Made by a program: the position numbers and the translations under genes
Assembly: GCA_030754475.1 (NCBI GenBank)
Contig: JASMAE010000282.1
Coordinates: forward strand, 1-5,599
Source of the DNA: Rhodospirillales bacterium
Lineage (GTDB): Bacteria; Pseudomonadota; Alphaproteobacteria; Rhodospirillales; JASLLV01
Direction: 5' to 3'
Length of the DNA: 5,599 nucleotides
Shown here: positions 1 to 4,021 of the stretch, in pieces
Numbering within the stretch: position 1 is the first letter of the stretch
How the letters are laid out: every line of letters begins with the position of its first letter
The notes under the pieces: model-generated
What the model saw: only the letters and a program-made list of their open reading frames with translations
What the model was told of the DNA's origin: nothing
The model's database searches: none

Positions 1-69
1 ATCAGCGAGGTGGTCGACCGCCCGAACTGGGTTGTCTCGTGCTACCTGCCACGCCTCGTGTTTGACTGA
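1..69 (+). CDS. C-terminal fragment of an unrecognised protein (5' end outside window)
   Basis: Reading from the first base gives 22 sense codons ending in TGA at 67-69. The peptide starts ISEVVDRPNW and ends LPRLVFD. About 19 of 22 third positions are G or C, which matches the coding bias of the other genes here, and the other two plus frames look less like coding sequence. I do not recognise the family. The I-x-E-V-V-D-R-P-x-W string faintly recalls a repeat seen in some secreted beta-sandwich proteins (I-V-x-E-I-V-N-R-P-G-W), but the residues after it do not fit, so no function is assigned. After the stop the same frame stays open to 144 and then from 148 to 255, so the gene may have been longer before acquiring stops. 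Confidence 0.4.
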   Translation: MSEVVDRPNWVVSCYLPRLVFD

Positions 70-258
70 CCTCCCACCACCGGCGATCCAGCCTTCATTG
101 CCGATCCGCCGACGACCACCTCGGTGTCGATCTCGGGCTGGTTGTAGCTCACACTGGTAGCGGGGCCGGCACGCGCGGGGTCGGCATCCAACGCCGACCC
201 AGCCCTCAAGGAAGTCGCGCCCCAGCCGGCCGAGCCGGCCAATCGTCCCGAAGGTTAA
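70..258 (+). pseudogene. Possible decayed or read-through extension of the left-edge gene
   Basis: This stays in the same frame as the coding-like tail at 1-69. After the TGA at 67 there are 25 sense codons to a TAG at 145-147, then 36 sense codons to a TAA at 256-258. The first segment is rich in Pro and Thr (TGDPAFIADPPTTT). The second ends in a Pro/Ala/Glu-rich tail (EVAPQPAEPANRPEG) typical of a disordered C-terminus. G/C at third positions is about 80% and 72%, lower than in the intact genes but above the 62% I count for the non-coding spacer at 2375-2665. No start codon with a ribosome binding site is evident for either segment. A 66-codon frame on the opposite strand (42-242, TTG start) is equally unsupported. 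The alternatives are plain intergenic DNA or real coding sequence interrupted by mutation or sequencing error. Confidence 0.25.
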
Positions 259-269
259 GGGTCCTCACC

Positions 270-286
270 GGCGCGCTGACCGCGCC
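270..286. terminator. GC hairpin between convergent gene ends
   Basis: GGCGCG (270-275) and CGCGCC (281-286) form a perfect 6-bp stem with a 5-base loop. It lies in the 33-bp gap between the last plus-strand stop (256-258) and the stop of the convergent EF-G-like gene (292-294). That is where a bidirectional terminator would be expected. Neither side has a real T-run: the plus side continues TTCGCTT and the minus side is GC-rich. It is therefore either a weak intrinsic terminator or only a 3'-end stabilising hairpin. Confidence 0.3.
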
Positions 287-291
287 TTCGC

Positions 292-2322
292 TTACTGCGC
301 GGCCTGGGCGCGCGCCGCGATCACCTGATCGGCCTGCTTGCCCGAGCACTCCTGCAAGTGGTCGAACTCGCGCGTAAACGTTCCGACCCCTTGGGTGACG
401 GAGCGCAGCTCGTTGATGAGGTCGTGCATCTCGGCCTGGGGCAGGGTGACGTTGGCCTCATCCCAGCCCTTCCAGCCCTCCTTGGCTTCGAAACCGAGGA
501 TCTGGCCGCGCCGCCCGCTGACCAGGCGTTGGATGCGCGAGGTGAATTGGTTGGGGACCACGATGCTGACCTTGAAGATAGGCTCTAACAGGACCGGGCT
601 CGCCTTCGGCATGCCTTCGCGCATGGCGAGCTGGGCGGCCGCCTTGAACGCCATGTCGGAGCTATCGACCGCGTGGAATTGACCGTCTGTCAGGGTCACC
701 GAGATATCGACCACCGGGAAGCCGAGCGGGCCGCGCTCCATGTAATCGCGCACCCCGGCCGCGACCGCGGGGATGTACTGCTTCGGCACCACGCCGCCGG
801 AGATCGAATCGGCGAATTTGAACCCGCCGCCGCGCGCCAGGGGCTTGATGTCCACGTGCACGTCGCCGAACTGCCCGTGACCGCCGCTCTGCTTCTTGTG
901 CCGGGCGTGCTGGCTGACCGGCTTGCGGATGGTTTCCTTGTAGGGGACCTGGGCTCGTTCGGCCGTCGCAACGAGGTTGTAGCGGTTGCGCAGCCGCTCG
1001 AGGGCGAGCTGAAGGTGGGTGTCGCCCTGGCCCCAAATGAGAAGCTCGCGGGTGTCGGCGCTCGGCTCGAACCGGAGCGACGGGTCCTCCTCGACCAGCT
1101 TCGCGAGCGCGCCCGTCAGCTTGACCTCGTCGGCCCGTTCGGTGGCGTGGATTGCAAGCGAATAGAGAGGCGTCAAGGTCTCCGGCATCTGCACCGCCTG
1201 ATCTCCGACGTCGGGCGTGAGCGCGGCGCCGGTGGCGACCGCGTCCATGCGCCCGAGCGCGATCACCTCGCCGGCGCCGGCGGACGCAACTTTGTCGTGT
1301 TTGCCGCCCGCGAACGCGACGAGGCCGCCCACGCGGCCGCTGTCGAGCGTCATGCCGTCGGTGATCGTTCCCCGCCAGATCCGGGCGATGGACAGCTTGC
1401 CGGTGTGGGTGGCGTGCAGGGTCTTGAAGACGTGCGCGAGCGCGTCTGCCCCCGACGCGTCGATCCCCAGCCGCGCGGCCGCGCCGCCGGCGTCCGCCAC
1501 CTCGTGGCGGAGCGCCTTCAAGAGCCGGTGGATACCGTAGCCCTGGAGCGCCGAGCCGAAGAAGACGGGGACGACCAGGCCGGCGCCAAAGGCGCGGGTG
1601 CAAATCGCGTGGATGTCAGTGCTCGGCGGCACCGAGTCCTCGAGAAGTTGCTCGAGCAGGGCGTCGTCGTGGTCGGCGAGCGATTCGAGGGTCTCGGTAC
1701 GCACGGCGTCAAGCCGCGCGCGAATTGACTCGGGGACCGCGATTTCCTCGGAATCCGCGTCCTCCTTCCACGCGTACGCCTTCTCCGAGACCAGGTCCAC
1801 GTAGCCGGTGGTGGTCTCGCCCTCGCGGATCGGATACTCACGAAGAACGAAGGGGTGGTCCGAGAGATCTTTAAGCGCCGCAAGCGTGTCGTCCAAGTTC
1901 GCGTCGGGCGTGTCCATCTTGTTGAAGAACATCATGTGGGGGATGTTGCGTGTGCCCAGGAACCGGAGCACCGGCGCGACCGCGAGCGCCTTTTCCGGTT
2001 GCGGCTCGCACACCACGACGGCCGCGTCCGCGGCGGTCAAGGCGTTGTAGGCGTCCTGGGAGAGCTCGATGTTTCCGGGACAGTCGATGAAGCTCCACCG
2101 TTCGCCCAGATAATCGGCGCTGGCGACGTTGAGCTCGGTGCTCATCTTGCGCTCGCGCGCTTCGGGCGAGGCGTCGCCGGCCGAGTTGCCCTCGACCACG
2201 CTGCCCTTGCGGTCGATCGCGCCGGCAGAGAACAGCATCCCTTCTAGAAGCGTCGTCTTTCCGCTGGAGTATGAGCCGACGAGGACCGCGCAGCGCGGCC
2301 CGGATGGCGCTTTGTCTGTCAC
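292..2322 (-). CDS. Elongation factor G-like translational GTPase (EF-G paralogue)
   Basis: This is a complete 676-residue protein with the five-domain EF-G layout, a little shorter than canonical EF-G (about 700). The G domain has the P-loop GSYSSGKT (16-23), a switch I remnant RKMSTELN (58-65), G3 DCPG (80-83), G4 NKMD (134-137) and G5 SAL (257-259). Domain II follows at about 296-380. Domain III includes GQGDTHLQLALERL (431-444). Domain IV starts near YKETIRKP (461-468) and keeps both tip-loop signatures, GGVVPKQYIPAV and DGQFHAVDSSD. Domain V is LLEPIFKV to RRGQILGFE. The residue after DCPG is Asn84, where canonical EF-G has the catalytic His of DTPGH. This and the unusual P-loop place it in the EF-G-like group that many alphaproteobacteria carry beside canonical fusA, and there is no rpsL/rpsG/tuf neighbourhood here. 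It is expected to be cytosolic, to bind GTP and the ribosome; its physiological role is not known to me. The start is GTG, chosen for the GGGAGGG sequence 4 bases upstream. The stop is TAA. Confidence 0.93.
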   Translation of the reverse strand: MTDKAPSGPRCAVLVGSYSSGKTTLLEGMLFSAGAIDRKGSVVEGNSAGDASPEARERKMSTELNVASADYLGERWSFIDCPGNIELSQDAYNALTAADAAVVVCEPQPEKALAVAPVLRFLGTRNIPHMMFFNKMDTPDANLDDTLAALKDLSDHPFVLREYPIREGETTTGYVDLVSEKAYAWKEDADSEEIAVPESIRARLDAVRTETLESLADHDDALLEQLLEDSVPPSTDIHAICTRAFGAGLVVPVFFGSALQGYGIHRLLKALRHEVADAGGAAARLGIDASGADALAHVFKTLHATHTGKLSIARIWRGTITDGMTLDSGRVGGLVAFAGGKHDKVASAGAGEVIALGRMDAVATGAALTPDVGDQAVQMPETLTPLYSLAIHATERADEVKLTGALAKLVEEDPSLRFEPSADTRELLIWGQGDTHLQLALERLRNRYNLVATAERAQVPYKETIRKPVSQHARHKKQSGGHGQFGDVHVDIKPLARGGGFKFADSISGGVVPKQYIPAVAAGVRDYMERGPLGFPVVDISVTLTDGQFHAVDSSDMAFKAAAQLAMREGMPKASPVLLEPIFKVSIVVPNQFTSRIQRLVSGRRGQILGFEAKEGWKGWDEANVTLPQAEMHDLINELRSVTQGVGTFTREFDHLQECSGKQADQVIAARAQAAQ

Positions 2323-2326
2323 ATCG

Positions 2327-2333
2327 CCCTCCC
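2327..2333 (-). promoter_or_regulatory. Shine-Dalgarno of the EF-G-like gene
   Basis: On the minus strand GGGAGGG lies 4 bases before the GTG at 2322-2320. It supports GTG as the initiator. The overlapping ATG one base upstream is followed at once by TGA and is out of frame. Confidence 0.7.
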
Positions 2334-2395
2334 GGGTATCCGTTTGTTCGAATCCTAGATCGGATTACGTTTGAATGGAAACGCGCGCGGCCCCA

Positions 2396-2424
2396 ATCAA
2401 ACGTGTGAATCCGCTCGATCTCAA
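2396..2424 (-). promoter_or_regulatory. Candidate sigma-70-type promoter for the EF-G-like gene
   Basis: The minus strand has TTGAGA (2424-2419, 5 of 6 to TTGACA), a 17-base spacer and TTTGAT (2401-2396, 4 of 6 to TATAAT). Initiation near 2389 would give a leader of about 65 bases before the GTG start. The match was found by eye, and alphaproteobacterial -10 elements are loosely conserved, so this is only a candidate. If it is used, the structured repeats at 2431-2525 lie upstream of the promoter and not in the transcript. Confidence 0.35.
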
Positions 2425-2430
2425 TAGTGC

Positions 2431-2525
2431 AGACCAGATCCACGCGCCCGCTGGATCGCGGCTACGCGGAACCGAGCGAGCGCGATCTGGTCTAGGCCGC
2501 GAGATCGCCGAGCGCGGTTCCCGCG
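2431..2525. repeat. Nested, mutually exclusive inverted repeats
   Basis: Several perfect pairings overlap. A 10-bp repeat pairs AGACCAGATC (2431-2440) with GATCTGGTCT (2484-2493). A local hairpin pairs GATCCA (2437-2442) with TGGATC (2452-2457) and competes for 2437-2440. A larger hairpin pairs GCGATCT (2482-2488) with AGATCGC (2502-2508). Beyond an internal loop, its outer stem pairs CGCGGAACCG (2465-2474) with CGGTTCCCGCG (2515-2525, one bulge), giving about 17 bp in all. It competes with the 10-bp repeat for 2484-2488. CGCG at 2457-2460 and 2465-2468 can also pair. There is no T-run after the structure on either strand, so it does not look like a simple terminator. Confidence 0.55.
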
Positions 2526-2603
2526 ACCCGGCGCGAGCTCGAAGGCCCAGGGCGCAAGGTAAAGCCCCGGGGCGCGGATTCAAGGAAAAATCCGGTTTCC
2601 GCG

Positions 2604-2625
2604 GCCGCGCCGAATGGGCGCCGGC
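2604..2625 (-). terminator. GC-rich hairpin downstream of aatA, possible terminator
   Basis: Bases 2604-2611 pair with 2617-2625 as an 8-bp stem with a single bulged C and a 5-base loop. On the minus strand it lies about 45 bases past the aatA stop. A run of five T (2590-2586) follows after 13 bases, which is too far for a textbook intrinsic terminator. It could stabilise the 3' end or help termination together with the adjoining pairings. Confidence 0.25.
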
Positions 2626-2640
2626 GTGGCACCCGCCTCG

Positions 2641-2663
2641 ATCCGGTGCGATTCCACACGGAT
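2641..2663 (-). terminator. Short hairpin just after the aatA stop
   Basis: ATCCG (2641-2645) pairs with CGGAT (2659-2663), and GTG (2646-2648) pairs with CAC (2655-2657). One A is bulged and the loop has 6 bases. On the minus strand the hairpin begins 6 bases after the TAG stop. No T-run follows it, so a role in termination or mRNA stability is only suggested by position. Confidence 0.25.
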
Positions 2664-2669
2664 GAAGCG

Positions 2670-3872
2670 CTAGTTCAGCGCCGCGCAGGCCCTTTGGATC
2701 CGCTGGCAAGCATCTTCGAGGATCTCGGTCGCCGTCGCGTAACTGATGCGGAAATAGGGCGAAAGCCCGAAGGCCGCGCCTTGGACGGCGGCGACGCCCT
2801 CGGTCTCGAGCAAGTAGGTCACCACGTCCTCGTCGGTCTCGATCTTCTTTCCTTCGGGCGTCGAGCGGCCGATCAAGCCCGCGCACGAAGGAAAGACGTA
2901 GAAGGCGCCTTCCGGGCGGTCGCATTGAAGCCCGTCGGCTTGGTTGAGCATCGAGACCACGAGGTCGCGGCGCTCCTTGAAGACGGCGTTGTTGTGCTCG
3001 AGGAAGTCGAGCGGGCCGTCGAGCGCGGCGATGGCGGCGGCCTGGGTGATGGAGCTGGTGTGGGTGAAGCTTTGCCCCTGGATCTTGTTGATGGCGCCGA
3101 TCAGCGCGTCCGGCCCGCCCCCGTAGCCCAGGCGCCAGCCGGTCATGCAATAGGCCTTGGAGACGCCGTTGATGGTGAGCGTTCGGTCGTGCAGGCGGGG
3201 CTCGACCTGGGCCGGCGTGACGAAGGTGAAGTCGTCGTAGGCGATGTGTTCGTAAATGTCGTCGCTCATCACCCAGACGTGGTCGTGGCGCGCCAGCACG
3301 TCGGTGATCGCCTTCATCTCGTCTCGGCCGTAGCCGGCCCCGGACGGGTTCGAGGGCGAGTTCAGGATCAGCCACTTGGTGCGGGGCCCGATCGCGGCCT
3401 CGAGCACTTCGGCCCGCAGCTTGAATCCGTCCTCAGCTTTGCACTCGACGAATACGGGCTTCCCTTCGGCGAGCAGTGTGATGTCCGGATAGGACACCCA
3501 GTAGGGCGCCGGGATGATCACCTCGTCTCCCGGGTCCAGGGTCGCCATCAGGGCGTTGTAGATGACGCTCTTGCCGCCGCACCCCACGGTGATCTGGTCG
3601 CGCGAATACACGAGCCCGTTCTCACGCGCGAACTTGCGCGCAATCGCGTCGCGCAGCTCGGGCGTGCCGTTGACCGGCGTGTAGCGGGTCTCGCCCCGGT
3701 CCATGGCGGCCTTGGCAGCCTCGCGAATGTGGGCCGGCGTGTCGAAGTCCGGCTCGCCGGCGCCAAGCCCGATCACGTCGCGGCCCTCAGCCTTGAGATC
3801 GCGCGCCTTTTGGGTGACGGCGATGGTGGGGCTCGGCTTGATGCGGTTGAGGCGGGCGGCAACTAGGGACAT
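2670..3872 (-). CDS. aatA: Aspartate aminotransferase, PLP-dependent class I (1-beta / I-gamma type)
   Basis: This is a 400-residue cytosolic enzyme of fold-type I, expected to catalyse L-aspartate + 2-oxoglutarate to oxaloacetate + L-glutamate with pyridoxal phosphate. The N-terminus MSLVAARLNRIKPSPTIAV matches the usual start of the family. Visible motifs, numbered from that Met, are LGAGEPDFDTP (36-46), GGK with Lys101, SPSNPSG (172-178, Asn175), SDDIYEH (203-209, cofactor-contacting Asp and Tyr), and SKAYCMTGWRLGY with the Schiff-base Lys239. FRISYA contains Arg375, which binds the alpha-carboxylate. Thr16 and Lys101 correspond to residues that recognise the distal carboxylate in the Thermus enzyme, which supports an acidic substrate. 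Some members of this subgroup also transaminate prephenate in Tyr/Phe synthesis, and sequence alone does not settle that here. The ATG at 3872 was chosen because AGAAGG lies 9 bases upstream; an in-frame GTG at 3905 would add 11 unlikely residues. The gene is divergent from uvrB, and 347 bp separate it from the EF-G-like gene. Confidence 0.93.
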   Translation of the reverse strand: MSLVAARLNRIKPSPTIAVTQKARDLKAEGRDVIGLGAGEPDFDTPAHIREAAKAAMDRGETRYTPVNGTPELRDAIARKFARENGLVYSRDQITVGCGGKSVIYNALMATLDPGDEVIIPAPYWVSYPDITLLAEGKPVFVECKAEDGFKLRAEVLEAAIGPRTKWLILNSPSNPSGAGYGRDEMKAITDVLARHDHVWVMSDDIYEHIAYDDFTFVTPAQVEPRLHDRTLTINGVSKAYCMTGWRLGYGGGPDALIGAINKIQGQSFTHTSSITQAAAIAALDGPLDFLEHNNAVFKERRDLVVSMLNQADGLQCDRPEGAFYVFPSCAGLIGRSTPEGKKIETDEDVVTYLLETEGVAAVQGAAFGLSPYFRISYATATEILEDACQRIQRACAALN

Positions 3873-3881
3873 GTGGAAACA

Positions 3882-3887
3882 CCTTCT
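3882..3887 (-). promoter_or_regulatory. Shine-Dalgarno that fixes the aatA start
   Basis: AGAAGG on the minus strand sits 9 bases before the ATG at 3872-3870. It would lie inside the coding region if the upstream in-frame GTG (3905) were used, which argues for the ATG. Confidence 0.65.
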
Positions 3888-3890
3888 TGG

Positions 3891-3910
3891 TTGACGTTCG
3901 CGCACCGTAC
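3891..3910 (+). promoter_or_regulatory. Candidate -35 element overlapping a LexA-like operator
   Basis: TTGACG (3891-3896) matches the -35 consensus in 5 of 6 positions on the uvrB strand. It shares its last base with GTTC-N7-GTAC (3896-3910). The alphaproteobacterial LexA box is GTTC-N7-GTTC, so this is a 7-of-8 match with the exact spacing. No good -10 sits 16-18 bases downstream; the best is CACGAT at 3917-3922, after a 20-base spacer. The site lies 111 bases before the uvrB ATG and 23 bases before the aatA ATG, so it could act on either gene. uvr genes are often under SOS control, but a single degenerate site is weak evidence. Confidence 0.3.
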
Positions 3911-3922
3911 GGGCTGCACGAT

Positions 3923-3959
3923 CGGCGCAACCCTATGCCCACGGCGCGACCGGCGCAAC
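3923..3959 (+). repeat. Three copies of CGGCGCRAC between aatA and uvrB
   Basis: CGGCGCAAC occurs at 3923-3931 and 3951-3959, and CGGCGCGAC at 3942-3950. The last two abut, and the first starts 19 bases before the second. All are direct repeats on the plus strand in the divergent control region. They could be binding sites for a regulator or a chance result of GC-rich composition. Confidence 0.3.
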
Positions 3960-4021
3960 GCGCGAAAGGGGGCCTTCAAGCTCTGGCAATCGCCTCATCC
4001 ATGCGGCACACTGGCCCGACG

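Larger units (their letters stand above)
2323..2669. other. 347-bp non-coding spacer with dense inverted repeats
   Basis: This separates two minus-strand genes, aatA upstream and the EF-G-like gene downstream. I see no convincing gene in it. A 96-codon plus-strand frame (2375-2665) fits exactly inside but is Arg/Gly-rich, lacks a ribosome binding site and has only about 62% G/C at third positions. The spacer holds the EF-G-like gene's promoter and ribosome binding site (2327-2424), a nested repeat block (2431-2525) and two hairpins near the aatA stop (2604-2625 and 2641-2663). Further pairings exist at 2573-2578/2598-2603 (CGCGGA/TCCGCG) and 2575-2580/2589-2594 (CGGATT/AATCCG), which exclude each other. 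Confidence 0.6.
3873..4021. other. Divergent aatA/uvrB control region
   Basis: This 149-bp spacer carries the control signals of both genes: the aatA ribosome binding site (3882-3887), the -35/LexA-like site (3891-3910) and the repeated 9-mer (3923-3959). GAAAGGGGG (3964-3972) resembles a ribosome binding site but lies about 50 bases from the chosen uvrB start and about 28 from the in-frame ATG at 4001. No clear aatA promoter was seen on the minus strand. The best -10-like string, TAGGGT, has a poor -35 partner. Confidence 0.5.

Noticed and set aside
42..242. 66-codon minus-strand frame with a TTG start at the left edge
   Set aside because: It has a rare start codon, no clear ribosome binding site and no family resemblance. 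The plus strand gives a better coding signal over part of the same DNA.
673..1728. 351-codon plus-strand frame inside the EF-G-like gene, plus several shorter frames on both strands there
   Set aside because: All overlap conserved EF-G domains and show low-complexity, Arg-rich translations, so they are compositional shadows.
2344..2355. GTTCGAATCC-like string resembling a tRNA T-loop
   Set aside because: The flanking bases do not form the 5-bp T-stem, and no acceptor, anticodon or D arm can be drawn around it. It is treated as chance.
2375..2665. 96-codon plus-strand frame filling the aatA/EF-G-like spacer
   Set aside because: It overlaps no gene, so it deserved a look. It has no ribosome binding site, third-position G/C is only about 62% against far higher values in the real genes, and the product is Arg-rich and unrecognisable. 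The region is better explained by inverted repeats.
2646..3866. 406-codon plus-strand frame antisense to aatA
   Set aside because: It covers nearly all of a clearly identified aminotransferase on the other strand. Long antisense frames are expected in GC-rich genes, and the translation is Arg/Gly/Val-rich with no recognisable motif.
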